Below the pieces are notes generated by a model. It had not been told where the DNA came from, did not search any database, and saw only the letters and a list, made by a program, of their open reading frames with translations. DNA of 64,000 nucleotides, taken from assembly GCF_024623785.1 (NCBI RefSeq), contig NZ_JANKBZ010000009.1, positions 310,001 through 374,000 on the forward strand. The letters are read 5' to 3'. The translations under genes and the position numbers were made by a program. Every line of letters starts with the position of its first letter. The first letter of the stretch is position 1. Positions 53,611 to 63,221 of this stretch are shown here, in pieces. The stretch comes from Archangium lipolyticum. Lineage in GTDB: Bacteria; Myxococcota; Myxococcia; Myxococcales; Myxococcaceae.

Positions 53611-53963
53611 CAGCGCAACTCCACCGTCCTCCCCCCTACGGTGATGCGCTCGGCGCGCAGCTCGTCCGGGGTGGTTCGATGGGGATGGCCTTCCACGGTG
53701 GCCTCGGCGCCCTCGGCCAGCGCCTCCCGCGGCAACCCCCGGTTCTGCATGCGCGCGGGCGGAGCGAGGACGACGTGCCACGTCCGTGCATCCCCTTCGA
53801 GCACGATGTAGCCATGGGGATTGTCGTACCCCGACTCGCGGATGACTCCCGTGAGGGTCATGGGCCGCTCACTGTCGTACCCGCTCCATCCGTGATGTGC
53901 GAACGCGCTGCCCGACAGCCACAGCGCCCCGAGGACACCGGCCCAGCTCGAGGTTCTCATCAT
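53610..53963 (-). CDS. DUF6152-like periplasmic protein
   Basis: 117 residues. Signal peptide ending SGSAFA and then HHGWSGYDSERPMTLTGVI, the DUF6152 start with its paired His. Beta-rich, about 95 residues mature. Upstream partner of the membrane protein. Function not known; 53964-54132 downstream holds nothing. Confidence 0.7.
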   Translation of the reverse strand: MMRTSSWAGVLGALWLSGSAFAHHGWSGYDSERPMTLTGVIRESGYDNPHGYIVLEGDARTWHVVLAPPARMQNRGLPREALAEGAEATVEGHPHRTTPDELRAERITVGGRTVELR

Positions 53964-54132
53964 CCTGCCTCCCCAGGAGGAAACGGTCTCCGCCTGCCGG
54001 CGAATCCCTCCCCCTGGGGGCGAGCGCTCCGCGAATGGCCATTGTCCGGGCGACCGCTTCCTGGTCAGGCTGGTTGCCGCAAACCCACGGCCCTGGAGGA
54101 GGTCCTGGCCTGGCGGCGTGCCCGCCAGGGGC

Positions 54133-55113
54133 TCAGCGGAAGCTCAGCACCTGTTGGCAGGCCTGGGGCAACTCGCGTGAGGAGCCGCCGGAGATGCACG
54201 AGATGTAGGTCGGCAGGCCGCGCACCTGGGTGCCCCCGAAATACACGTCACGCCGTCCGGCGGGGTCGAGCAGGCGGAGGTGCGTGCACTCCGTCCTGAC
54301 GCCGTCGATGGCACAAGGGATGCGGGATTCCACATACGGAACCCGGCCGATGTCCTTGAACGTCTCCACGCCATCCCGCACGAATGTCTTCAGGCGGGAA
54401 GCATCGGGGAGATGAACCCAGTCGAGCCGCGAGCCATCACCACACTCGATCTGGCCGCTGCCGTCGCCCGACAGGAGCTTGCATCCGGCAGGCGCGGAGA
54501 GCTCCCGGCCCGCGAGCGCCGCCTCCGGCTGCTTCACGGTGGCCCCTGCCTCGGGCGCGGCCCTCCAGCCGTTGCCCGCGAGCTTTTCCAGCACACGCCC
54601 ACAGAGTGACTGCTGTTCCGGGGTCGTCTTGCAGAGAACGCGCCGCGCTCCCTTTCCCTTCACCGGGATGACAGCGAACGTCGACATCTCATGAGCCTCC
54701 GGCGCCTTCGCGCTCATGCGCAGGATGCGAGCCTTCTGGCCCGCCAGCGTCGCCGACTCTTCCTCGAATTTCATCCGGCCCGCGGCTTGCCCCTCGAAGG
54801 TGCGGCGACTGTTTTCCCACAGGCTCTCGGCGGAGACACCCGGGTGGTCGGAGATGATGGCGTTGAAGCCCCGGCACTCGTAGCCCCACCCCTCGACCCC
54901 GATCGACTCCGCCGTACATCCGGCGAAAAGAGACTCGGAGGGAGTACTGGGGCTGGCGTGAGCGGACAGGGTGGGACCCGCCGCGCACAGAACGAGGGAC
55001 AGCCCGAAGGGGAGATGGAGCGAAGAGGCGAGATTCAACGGAACCTGCTTTCCGGAGTGGGTTGGCGCGCGACAGGACGCGGGCTGGCCGGTGTTCCTGA
55101 CAAGCCCGCGCAT
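54133..55113 (-). CDS. Hypothetical secreted cysteine-rich protein
   Basis: Up to 326 residues; ATG 55113 is the only clear ATG, but the hydrophobic segment (LHLPFGLSLVLCAAG) lies 30 residues in, so a shorter start (TTG near 55038) is likely. Signal-type region ends SAHA. The mature part has several conserved Cys (GCTAES, YECRGF, ALCKTTPEQQSLCGR, AGCKLL, IECGD, RTECTHL, ISCISGG). Not recognised; secreted. Confidence 0.55.
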   Translation of the reverse strand: MRGLVRNTGQPASCRAPTHSGKQVPLNLASSLHLPFGLSLVLCAAGPTLSAHASPSTPSESLFAGCTAESIGVEGWGYECRGFNAIISDHPGVSAESLWENSRRTFEGQAAGRMKFEEESATLAGQKARILRMSAKAPEAHEMSTFAVIPVKGKGARRVLCKTTPEQQSLCGRVLEKLAGNGWRAAPEAGATVKQPEAALAGRELSAPAGCKLLSGDGSGQIECGDGSRLDWVHLPDASRLKTFVRDGVETFKDIGRVPYVESRIPCAIDGVRTECTHLRLLDPAGRRDVYFGGTQVRGLPTYISCISGGSSRELPQACQQVLSFR

Positions 55114-55424
55114 GACCGACCCGAGTGGCTCAGGAGCGCGCACGTGCGGCGTGCGCGGCACATAGGGCGAATAGGAGGCCGGTTGAGGGTGAGGGCTGGT
55201 GCAGAGGGGCCGAGGAGGGCCGCTGACGGGGGCCACCTGGGCTGTGCGCCAGGGCGAAGAGGCCGTGCAGCCCCCGTTGGGCACACACTCGCCCTGACGG
55301 CCCTCCCAGGAGGCCGGGGGAGGGCAGGGGGCCTGTAGGCACCTGCTGTCGCGCCGCCCTCCCCGCGCCAGTGTCTCGGGCGCGAGGAGGGCGTTTCAGG
55401 CGGAGTGTCTCCAGAGGAGTCCTC
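55114..55424. other. 311-bp intergenic region with dispersed repeat
   Basis: Contains a repeat (55157-55222) matching 31717. Nothing else is supported. Confidence 0.6.
55157..55222 (+). repeat. Dispersed ~60-nt repeat (copy shared with 31717)
   Basis: ATAGGGCGAATAGGAGG followed by GGGCTGGTGCAGAGGGGCCG, as at 31717-31780. Confidence 0.6.
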
Positions 55425-58400
55425 TCAGGGCGTGTAGAGCTCCACCGAGGAGAGATAGCCGCCTCCGGTGCCAGTGCCCCCCGAGATGAGCACCTTCCCG
55501 GAGGGCAGCCGGGTGGCGTTGTGGCCGGAGCGTGCCGTGGTCAGGGGCGCGGTGGAGGACCAGGAGTTGGTGGCCGGGTCGTACACCTGCACGGAGGTGA
55601 TGGGCTTGTCCGCGTTATCGGCCCCGCCCGAGATGAGCACCTTGCCGGAGGGGAGCAGGGTGTCAACGTGTCCCGAGCGTTCCACGGCCAGAGAACCCGC
55701 CGGGGACCAGGAGTTGGTGGCCGGGTCGTACACCTCCGCGGTCGCGAGATGACTGTTGTAATAGTTGTACTGGCCCCCCACGACGAGCACCTTGCCGGAC
55801 GCGAGCAGCGTCGAGGTATGGGCGTAACGGACCGAGGCCATGGAAGCAACGCGGGACCAGGAGTTGGTGGCCGGGTCGTACACCTCCGCGGTGGAGAAGA
55901 AGCCGGCACCATAGCCCCCCGTGACCAGCACCTTGCCGGACGGGAGCAGGGTGGCCATGTGCAGGTAACGCACCGAGGTCATGGACGCAGCGGGGGACCA
56001 GGAGTTGGTGGCCGGGTCGTACACCTCCACGGAGGAGAGGAAGCTGCCGTTGTACCCACCGGTAACGAGCACCTTGCCGGAGGAGAGCCGGGTAGCGGTG
56101 TGGCCGAAGCGTGCCGCTGCCATGGAGCGGGCGGAGGACCAGGAGTTGGTGGCCGGGTCGTACACCTCCGCAACGGAAGTAGCACCGTTGTTGTATCCGC
56201 CTGCGATGAACACCTTGCCGGACGAGAGCAGGATGGCCGGAGCGGAGCTGTGGGGCGAGGCCATGGGGCCGGTGGAGGACCAGGAGTTGGTGGCCGGGTC
56301 GTAGAGCTCTGCGGAGGTGAGCATGCTGCTATTCTGGCCCGCCGCGACGAGCACCTTGCCAGAGAGCAGCAGGGTGGAGGTGTGGTTGGCGCGCGGCGTG
56401 ACCATGGAGCCCGCCGACGTCCCCCCTCCGGATACAGGCGGCGGACGGAAGACCACGGACACCGTGTTGGTCTGACACAGGATGGCACCCGAGGCATTCT
56501 TGATGACGGCGTAGCGTGTGTAGTTGCCCTCGAGGCCAGGCGCGTTGGTGTAGGTGAAGCTGCCGGAAGCGGCACCAATCGGCTGATTCACCGCATCCGT
56601 CACCCCGTTCTTGGTGCCATTCCAATAGGCGCCAGCACCCGCGGGCACGAGGCCCGACACGCTGATGGTGAGGATCATCGAGCCGCCAGAGGGCACATCA
56701 TGGCTGCTGGAGGACAGCGAGCAGCTCAGCGTCCCTCCACCGCCGCCCGAGCCGCCCGAGCCGCCCGAACCGGAGCAGGAGGTGGTGGCGCACCGGCAGA
56801 AGCCGCCGTAGGGGGCATTGCCGGTGCAATAGAGGCCGCTCTGACACTGGGACGAGCCGTGGCAGATGCTCCCCACCCCTCCCAATGGCCTGCAGGAGCC
56901 CCGGAGCGAGCCAGGGTAGGAAATGGGAGTGGAGCAATAGAGGCCGCTCTGGCACTCACCTGAGTTGGCGCAGGTCGTCCCATTCCCTCCCAGGGCCCGG
57001 CAGATGCCCTCGGAGAGACAGTAGAGGCCGCTCTCGCACTGAGACGTGCTGGAGCACCGCGCCCCCGCCCTTCCCCGAGGGACACTCACGGCCCACGCGG
57101 TGAAGTGCGGGACATCCACCACCCAGCTCAGGCGATCAGGGTCCGTGCTGGACGGCTGGATGTTGCCAGCCCCCTGCTCATGCCAGGCGTAGTCCGACAA
57201 GTCGAGCCACCACGCGGGAATCGTCTCTCCCGCGGGGTGACTGCTTGCCCAGGCGTCAGGCAATTCGAGTTCGAGCCTCACCCTCTTTCCCGGGGCCACC
57301 TGAGCGGAGGCGCCGTTGGACCAGAGGCTGACCTCGGCCATGCGCAGGTCTCCGAGATCCACCGGCTCCCCATCCGCCTCGCGCACGCCAATCCCAGGGC
57401 CAGGGAGCGCGGCGGGGTCAACGGTCGAGTCCAGTGAAGCGATGGTTACCTGCACGTCTCCCGTGACGGGGTTGCCCAGGGCATCCACGACGGCTTCGGG
57501 AGGAAAAGTGAGACGCACCCCCGGCACCTGGAGGGTTCCCCCCCGCCCGGCGTCGAGCGAGAGAGGCTCGCCCAGGGCGAGCAGCCGGATGCCACGGAGG
57601 ACGAGCCCCTCCGCCTGCAACGGCACGATAGCGACCGCCGGGGCATGGCCGGGCGCCTCCACTCGCACCCGCAGCTGCTCCCCTGTCAAACCCTCGAAGA
57701 GCTGGCGCCCCAGGCCATCGACGGAGAAGGTCGCATCCATCGCATGGATTGCCGCCGTGGGGATGGGCCGGCCGGAGACGTCCAGGACCTGCAGGAGAAC
57801 GCTGGTACTCGCGGGGTTCGCCGATGCGGGAGGCGTATAGCGCTCCGCGGAAGACTGGTTGCCATTGCTGACGCCGCCCGCCACAAGCACCTGGCCCCCC
57901 TCCAGGAACGCCGCCGTGTGCTGATAACGCCCCACCGCCATGTGGCCCGCGGGCTGCCAGGCCGCCATGGCGGGGACATACAGCTCGGCGGAAGTCTGGA
58001 TTCCGGTGTGCTCGTGGTAGCCGCCCACCACGAGCACCTGGCCATCGGGCAGCAACGAGGCCGAGTGGTGGCGGCGCGGCAAAGCCATGCTGCCAGTGTT
58101 TATCCAGGTACCCGTATCCGGCGAGTACAGCTCCGCCGACACGCCGCCGCGCCACTCCTCCCCGCCTCCACCCGTGACCAGCACCTGGCCGCCGAGCAGC
58201 ATGGTGGCGGTGTGGCCGGTGCGAGCCACCTTCATCGAGCCCACGGCATGCCAGGTTCCGGTGGCCGGGTCATACAGCTCCGCGGTGTTCACGCGCACGC
58301 CCGCCGAGTCGGTGCCGCCCGCCACCAGCACCTTGCCGTCGAGAAGCAGGGTCGCGGTGTGGTTGCGGCGCGCCGTGCCGAGGGCGCCGGTGGAGGTCCA

Positions 58401-58961
58401 GAGCCCGCTCTCCGGGTCATACACCTCGGCCGCAGCCAGGGTCTCTCCGTCACCGCCTCCGCTGACTCCGCCGGCGACCAGCACCTTGCCGCCGGGCAGC
58501 GGCGTGGCCGTATGTTGGCGACGAGGGTGGAGCAGCGCCCCCGTCGGTTGCCAGGTTTCAGCGGCGGGGTCATAGAGCGCCGCGGAGACACTGGGGTTCC
58601 AGTCGCCCGCTCCCGCCACCAGCACCTTGCCGTCGGGCAAGCGGGTAGCGGTCGCCTCCCGATAGGGATTGGGGGCATCGGCGACACCGCGCCAGAGGCC
58701 GGTCGCTGGATCATAGACCTCGGTGGAGACGTTATACCCACCGACGACGAGGACCTGACCATTCTCCAGGACCGTGGCGGTATGGAGCAGTCGAGCACGG
58801 GCCAAGTCGCCAGCCGGGCTCCACGTCCCTTCATCGGTGGTGCTCCCCTGCCGCATCGAGACGTGGGGGAATGACACCTTCGCTGGCTGCTCCGTACTGG
58901 AACAGCTTGTCAGGAAGAGGCCGAGAAAAAACAGCAGACCTGTTCGTGGATATCGTCGCAC
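55425..58961 (-). CDS. Two-propeller kelch lipoprotein with cysteine-rich centre
   Basis: 1178 residues, GTG start with GGAGA upstream. Lipobox LFLTSC (Cys20). First kelch-type propeller at ~45-375: seven repeats of ~50 residues with HTAT/HSAS, LLPDGKVLVAGG and AE(L/V)YDPATG..W. Then a carboxypeptidase-regulatory-like domain (~390-450), a beta region around 460-560 (ZU5-like), and a cysteine-rich block (~630-735: CSSTSQCESGLYC, three repeats). A Gly/Ser linker (~740) leads to an Ig-like domain (~755-840), then a second seven-repeat propeller (~855-1178). Outer-membrane surface protein, probably for adhesion or binding. Confidence 0.88.
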   Translation of the reverse strand: MRRYPRTGLLFFLGLFLTSCSSTEQPAKVSFPHVSMRQGSTTDEGTWSPAGDLARARLLHTATVLENGQVLVVGGYNVSTEVYDPATGLWRGVADAPNPYREATATRLPDGKVLVAGAGDWNPSVSAALYDPAAETWQPTGALLHPRRQHTATPLPGGKVLVAGGVSGGGDGETLAAAEVYDPESGLWTSTGALGTARRNHTATLLLDGKVLVAGGTDSAGVRVNTAELYDPATGTWHAVGSMKVARTGHTATMLLGGQVLVTGGGGEEWRGGVSAELYSPDTGTWINTGSMALPRRHHSASLLPDGQVLVVGGYHEHTGIQTSAELYVPAMAAWQPAGHMAVGRYQHTAAFLEGGQVLVAGGVSNGNQSSAERYTPPASANPASTSVLLQVLDVSGRPIPTAAIHAMDATFSVDGLGRQLFEGLTGEQLRVRVEAPGHAPAVAIVPLQAEGLVLRGIRLLALGEPLSLDAGRGGTLQVPGVRLTFPPEAVVDALGNPVTGDVQVTIASLDSTVDPAALPGPGIGVREADGEPVDLGDLRMAEVSLWSNGASAQVAPGKRVRLELELPDAWASSHPAGETIPAWWLDLSDYAWHEQGAGNIQPSSTDPDRLSWVVDVPHFTAWAVSVPRGRAGARCSSTSQCESGLYCLSEGICRALGGNGTTCANSGECQSGLYCSTPISYPGSLRGSCRPLGGVGSICHGSSQCQSGLYCTGNAPYGGFCRCATTSCSGSGGSGGSGGGGGTLSCSLSSSSHDVPSGGSMILTISVSGLVPAGAGAYWNGTKNGVTDAVNQPIGAASGSFTYTNAPGLEGNYTRYAVIKNASGAILCQTNTVSVVFRPPPVSGGGTSAGSMVTPRANHTSTLLLSGKVLVAAGQNSSMLTSAELYDPATNSWSSTGPMASPHSSAPAILLSSGKVFIAGGYNNGATSVAEVYDPATNSWSSARSMAAARFGHTATRLSSGKVLVTGGYNGSFLSSVEVYDPATNSWSPAASMTSVRYLHMATLLPSGKVLVTGGYGAGFFSTAEVYDPATNSWSRVASMASVRYAHTSTLLASGKVLVVGGQYNYYNSHLATAEVYDPATNSWSPAGSLAVERSGHVDTLLPSGKVLISGGADNADKPITSVQVYDPATNSWSSTAPLTTARSGHNATRLPSGKVLISGGTGTGGGYLSSVELYTP

Positions 58962-59236
58962 AAGTTCTCCGTGGAGATATGAGCCCTGGATTTACTCGTT
59001 GAAACAGTCAGCTCATACGGGATGTTATGTTCTTCCAGCTTGTGCTGGCTGGCAATTCCCTGGAGATGCTTCAGGACGAAGAAGAACGTGATGGTGGTGG
59101 CCGTGCGGCGGCTCTGGCGCTTTCGCAGGACCAGAAGAGTGCCTCGGCGGTTTCTTGCACGGCAAACCGTTGCATCATCAACGGCAGGTGCGTGAGCTGT
59201 CCGGAGTGAGCTGAGCAGTGGCGGTTCCATGAACAC
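58962..59236. other. 275-bp intergenic region
   Basis: No gene, repeat or RNA recognised. It separates the kelch gene from the AHSA1-type gene, both minus strand, so the kelch promoter is here. Confidence 0.6.
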
Positions 59237-59704
59237 TCAGGAAGAGCAACCCGCCTCGACGAGCGCCGCGAGTTTCGCGAGTGACATCCGCCAGCCCGTC
59301 TCGTTGTCGGCGGGCGACACGCCGCGCGGTAGCCCATCGTGCACGGCGAGGATCTCGGTGCCCCCGTCCACATCGGTGAGCGTGGTCGTGATCGTCATCT
59401 CACCCTGCATCGCGGGATCCATCGTCTCGAACTCGACCACTTCGACCACCTGCTCGTCTGGCACGAGCTTCACGAAGCGACCGTGGTACGTGTCGGTGTG
59501 CGCGGTCGTCTTGCCGGTCTCCGTTGGAGCATCGTACGTGAGCGAGATCCGGAACGAGCCACCTTCGCGGGGATCGAACTCATGCACGTGGCTGGTCATG
59601 CCGGTGGGCACCTTCCACGTCGCGATCGCGCGCGCATCAATGAGCGCGCGATAGACGCGCGCACGGGGCGCGTTCACACGGCAGCTGATTCGGGTCGAGC
59701 TCAT
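59237..59704 (-). CDS. SRPBCC/AHSA1-type protein
   Basis: 155 residues. START-like fold: RVNAPRARVYRALIDARAIATWKVP, HEFDPREGGSFRISLTY, and VVEFETMDP, then LTDVDGGTEILAVHDGLP and the long C-terminal helix. Typical of the activator of Hsp90 ATPase homologue 1 (AHSA1) group; binds small hydrophobic ligands. ATG 59704. Not linked to an obvious partner. Confidence 0.85.
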   Translation of the reverse strand: MSSTRISCRVNAPRARVYRALIDARAIATWKVPTGMTSHVHEFDPREGGSFRISLTYDAPTETGKTTAHTDTYHGRFVKLVPDEQVVEVVEFETMDPAMQGEMTITTTLTDVDGGTEILAVHDGLPRGVSPADNETGWRMSLAKLAALVEAGCSS

Positions 59705-59774
59705 GCCCGGACTCTACTGTTCTTCGAAAATCAAAGCCCCCCCTCGAGAACCGCGCCGGCCTGGCACTCCGGCT

Positions 59775-60977
59775 TTACGACCGGGAGCCCGCCGGGCCCA
59801 GCTCCGCTTGCAGCGCGTCCGCCAGCCGCTGGTAATCCTCGGGCGAGTTGTAGAGCTGGGCGGACACTCGCAGGTGGCGCTGGGGTGGCCGGGGCCAGAC
59901 GACGACAGGCACCTCGATGCCGTGCTTGAAGAGGAGCTTGTCCTGGAGGGGCTCCGACCCGCGTATCACGGACACCTCCATGCCGCCGTCCGGCAGCGCC
60001 ACGGTGGCCATGGAGCCCACCATGTCCTCGGGACAGTGGGGCGCCACCCCGAGCCGCTGGCAGAGGAAGGAGCGCGCCGCGAGCGCCTTGGCCCGGTTGG
60101 AGGCCATCACTTCGGGCCAGCCGCCGGGCAGCATGCCGCCCATCACCTCCAGCACCTTCGGGATGCAGAGGAACGGGGTGGGGTCGTCCGTACCGAGCCA
60201 GTCGAAGTCGAGGCGGAATTGCGAGCGGTCCTTGCGCCGCGAGTTGTACCCGTGGCTGATGATGAGGGGACGGATGCCCGGCTGGAGGTCCCTCCGCACG
60301 TGGAGGAAGGCCGCCCCCTTGGGCGCGCACAACCACTTGTGACAGTTGCCCGAGTAGTACGCGACGCCGAGCTGGCGCAGGGAGAGGGGCACCTGCCCGG
60401 GGGCATGGGCGCCGTCCACGAGCGTCTCCACGCCGCGCTCGCGCAGCGCCCGGACGATGGTGGCCAGGGGGAGCACCAGCCCCGTCGGGCTGGTGATGTG
60501 GTCGATGAGGAGCAACCGGGTGCGCTCGGTGACGTGGGAGAGCACCGTGTCCACCACCGCCTGGGCCGAGGGCACGGGCCAGGGCAGCTTGATCACCACC
60601 ACCTTCACGCTCCACTGGCTGGCCACGAACTCGAGCGCGTTCCTGGAGCCGTTGTACTCGTTGTCCGTCACGAGCAGCTCATCGCCGGCGGAGAAGCGCA
60701 GCGAGCGCAGCACGGTGTTGACGCCCGTGGAGGCGTTGTTGACGAAGGCCAGATCGTCCGGATCCGCGTCCACGAAGGCCCCCAGCGCCGCGCGGGCCGA
60801 GTCGAGCAGCCCCTCGACCTCGCGCAGGAGGAAGCGCACCGGCTCGGCCTCCAGACGGGCCCGCAGCCGGGACTGCTCCTCCAGTACCCGGGTGGGGCAC
60901 GCGCCGAAGGAGCCGTGGTTGATGAAGGTCACCTCGGGGTCGAGCGACCAGTGGGAACGGAAGGGAGAGGTGTTCAT
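59775..60977 (-). CDS. Class-V aminotransferase-like PLP enzyme
   Basis: 400 residues. Start with FINHGSFGACP, the isopenicillin-N-epimerase type motif, AFVNNASTGVNTVLRSL, DGAHAPG (PLP Asp) and CHKWLCAPKG with the Schiff-base Lys. C-terminal VSAQLYNSPEDYQRLADAL. Likely an epimerase, lyase or desulfurase-type enzyme; substrate unknown. ATG 60977. Stands alone. Confidence 0.9.
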   Translation of the reverse strand: MNTSPFRSHWSLDPEVTFINHGSFGACPTRVLEEQSRLRARLEAEPVRFLLREVEGLLDSARAALGAFVDADPDDLAFVNNASTGVNTVLRSLRFSAGDELLVTDNEYNGSRNALEFVASQWSVKVVVIKLPWPVPSAQAVVDTVLSHVTERTRLLLIDHITSPTGLVLPLATIVRALRERGVETLVDGAHAPGQVPLSLRQLGVAYYSGNCHKWLCAPKGAAFLHVRRDLQPGIRPLIISHGYNSRRKDRSQFRLDFDWLGTDDPTPFLCIPKVLEVMGGMLPGGWPEVMASNRAKALAARSFLCQRLGVAPHCPEDMVGSMATVALPDGGMEVSVIRGSEPLQDKLLFKHGIEVPVVVWPRPPQRHLRVSAQLYNSPEDYQRLADALQAELGPAGSRS

Positions 60978-61124
60978 GAGGAGCGCACCATAGAACGGCG
61001 CTTCCGCCCATGAACAGTGCCTCCCTTCCCGGGCTCAGCGCGGCGTGAGAAGGCCAGCTAGCGGAACCCAGGGCACCTCTGCCTCGCTGGGGCGAGGTGA
61101 GGTGCCCGTGGGCCCGCGAGAGCG

Positions 61125-61433
61125 TCACGCGCGGTCGGCGATCACCATGACGTCCACGAAGCCGTTGTAGGGATCATCGAAATTGCCAGAGCTGTCCCGG
61201 AGCGAGAATGTCACCAGGACCCTGACCGTGGTGAGCGTGATGTTCGTCACGCGTGTGTCGATCTCCGTCCTGAGCAGGTGATGATCACCGTTGGTGTACC
61301 CGACGTTGAAGCCGTTGAGCACGGCTTCGGCTGCCCGCACATTGGTCGGAAACACAAACGCGAGCTCCATGCTCTGGGCGCTACCGCTATGTGTCGGAAA
61401 GGTTGCTCTCCTCCGCTGAAAATCAATAGGCAT
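61125..61433 (-). CDS. Hypothetical protein, lectin-like pattern
   Basis: 102 residues. ATG 61433 with GGAGA 7 nt upstream. Beta-rich: AFVFPTNVRAAEAVLNGFNVGYTNGDHHLLRTEIDT, FSLRDSSGNFDDPYNGFVDVMVIAD. No signal peptide. Not recognised; the strand pattern could suit a small jelly-roll or H-type lectin. Confidence 0.55.
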   Translation of the reverse strand: MPIDFQRRRATFPTHSGSAQSMELAFVFPTNVRAAEAVLNGFNVGYTNGDHHLLRTEIDTRVTNITLTTVRVLVTFSLRDSSGNFDDPYNGFVDVMVIADRA

Positions 61434-61656
61434 TGTATTCTCCGGTGTGCTGGGGCCCGCCATGGGTCCCAACAGGTGGAGTGACCTTGCTGGGATGTGA
61501 CTGAAGCCCTGGCCGCCAGGACTTCTCCATCCGGGCTGGAGACAAGGAAGAATGGCTTGGGCAATCTGGCAGGATTCGACGCCTGTTCGTCCGTTCCGGA
61601 GCGCCGCGTGAGGGCACCATGGGGCCTTCACCTCGCCTCACGGAAAGGGTCCTCCC

Positions 61657-62292
61657 ATGATTTCGGAAGTCGCCGGTGTCCGCCTCCCCGATAGCAAGCT
61701 CGCACGCGAAGCGACCGAGCTCGTCCGCGACGTCTCGACCCCTCTCGTCTACCACCACGCGCTCCGCTCCTACGTCTTCGCCGAGCTCCTCGGGCGCACG
61801 CGGGGCCTCGTCTACGACTCCGAGGTGCTCTACCTCGGAACGGTGATGCACGACCTCGGCCTCACCGAGCGCTTCGCGGGCACCGAGCGCTTCGAGGTCG
61901 ACGGCGCCAACGCGGCGCGCGACTTCCTCGTGCGGCACGACGCTCCGAAGGAGACCGTCGCGCGGGTATGGGATGCAGTCGCGCTCCACACCTCACTCGG
62001 CATCGCCGCGCACAAGGAACCCGAGGTGGCGCTGGCCCACCTCGGCATCGGTGTGGACGTCGTCGGAATCGGCGCCGAGCACATCGGGCGCGAGCGCCTC
62101 GAGGCGGTCGCCGCGGCATTCCCACGTCTGGGCTTCAAGCAGTCCTTCCTCCACGTGCTGGTCGGCGTGGTCCAGAAGAAGCCGCACACCACCGTCGGCA
62201 ATTTCCTCTCGGACGTGGGCCGCCGTCACGTCCCCGGCTTCCACCCCGGGGATTTCTGCGACCTGCTCGTGGGGGCACCATTCACCGAGTGA
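61657..62292 (+). CDS. HD-domain protein (cyanamide hydratase-like)
   Basis: 211 residues. HD-type metal site: YHHALRSYVFAELLG (His), VMHDLGLTERFAG (HD) and later ALHTSLGIAAHKEPEVALAHLGIGVDVVG. Like the HD domain cyanamide hydratase/YfbR group; metal-dependent hydrolysis of a small substrate. Its 3' end overlaps the convergent regulator gene by 67 nt. Confidence 0.85.
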   Translation: MISEVAGVRLPDSKLAREATELVRDVSTPLVYHHALRSYVFAELLGRTRGLVYDSEVLYLGTVMHDLGLTERFAGTERFEVDGANAARDFLVRHDAPKETVARVWDAVALHTSLGIAAHKEPEVALAHLGIGVDVVGIGAEHIGRERLEAVAAAFPRLGFKQSFLHVLVGVVQKKPHTTVGNFLSDVGRRHVPGFHPGDFCDLLVGAPFTE

Positions 62293-63221
62293 CGGAACTC
62301 GGCGGGGCCAACGCCGCGCTGCCGGAGGAAGGCGCGGCGCAGGCCGTTCGTGTTCTCGAAACCCACGCGCGCCGCGATGGTCTGGATCGGCAGCTCCGAG
62401 CCCTCGAGCAGCAACTGGGCGGCCTCGACGCGGGCGGCCTCGACGAACCGTGCGGGCGTCATCCCCGTTTCCCGCCGGAACACCCGCGCGAAATTGCGCG
62501 GACTCATGTGCACCCGTCGCGCGAGCTCCTCCACGGAGTGATTCTCGCGCAGGTGCTCCATCACCCACTGCTGCAGCGAGTGGATGGCGGGCATGTCGGC
62601 GAACTGGGCCTCGAGCTGGCGGCTGAACTGTGACTGGCCGCCGGGGCGCTTGAGGAAGACGACGAACTCGCGCGCGATGGTGAGCGCGAGCGCACGGCCG
62701 AAGTCCTCCTCGACCAGCGCGAGGGCCAGATCGATGCCGGCGGTGACGCCAGCGGAGGTGTATGTCGAGCCATCCTTGATGAAGATGTGGTCGGGCTCGA
62801 CAGTGGCGGCCGGACAGGCACGCGCGAGGGCGCGAGCGAAGCGCCAGTGCGTGGTGGCGCGCTTGCCGTCGAGCAGTCCGGCCGCGCCCAGGACGAAGGC
62901 GCCCGTGCAGACGGAGCCGTAGCGCCGGCAGCGGGGGGCCTCGCGGCGAAGCCACTCGAGCACCTGGGGGTCTCCGGCAATCGGAGGAACACCGGGGCTG
63001 CCGGCGACGAGCAGGGTGTCGATCGGCCCTACATCCTCCGCGAGGGTGGCCGCGGGCCGGATCCCGATACCCGACAGGGTCGTGAAGGGGCCGGGACCGG
63101 TGCCGAGGATCAGGAGCTCGTAGCCCCCCCGGGAGAGCTGGGCCGCCGCGGCGAAGACATCCGCGGGCCCGACGGCATCGAGAGCCAGGACACCAGGATA
63201 TGTGAGGATGGCGATTCGCAG
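62226..63221 (-). CDS. GlxA/AraC-type regulator with non-canonical start
   Basis: 331 residues as read from CTG 63221. N-terminal DJ-1/PfpI domain (RIAILTYPGVLALDAVGPADVF, TLLVAGSPGVPP, YGSVCTGAFVLGAAGLLDGKRATTHW) and C-terminal AraC HTH (SVEELARRVHMSPRNFARVFRRETGMTPARFV, TIAARVGFENTNGLRRAFLRQRGVGPAEF). No ATG, GTG or TTG precedes the domain in this frame before an in-frame stop; the only standard start (GTG 62963) would cut off half of it. So either CTG is used or the start codon has been lost. Confidence 0.7.
   Translation of the reverse strand: MRIAILTYPGVLALDAVGPADVFAAAAQLSRGGYELLILGTGPGPFTTLSGIGIRPAATLAEDVGPIDTLLVAGSPGVPPIAGDPQVLEWLRREAPRCRRYGSVCTGAFVLGAAGLLDGKRATTHWRFARALARACPAATVEPDHIFIKDGSTYTSAGVTAGIDLALALVEEDFGRALALTIAREFVVFLKRPGGQSQFSRQLEAQFADMPAIHSLQQWVMEHLRENHSVEELARRVHMSPRNFARVFRRETGMTPARFVEAARVEAAQLLLEGSELPIQTIAARVGFENTNGLRRAFLRQRGVGPAEFRHSVNGAPTSRSQKSPGWKPGT

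Noticed and set aside
55440-56330. CRISPR-like array suggested by regularly repeated GAGTTGGTGGCCGGGTCG
   Set aside because: The ~150-nt period and open frame show these are kelch-repeat codons, not spaced repeats.
59703-61013. 436-residue plus-strand open frame
   Set aside because: Antisense to the class-V aminotransferase gene, which has PLP-binding motifs.
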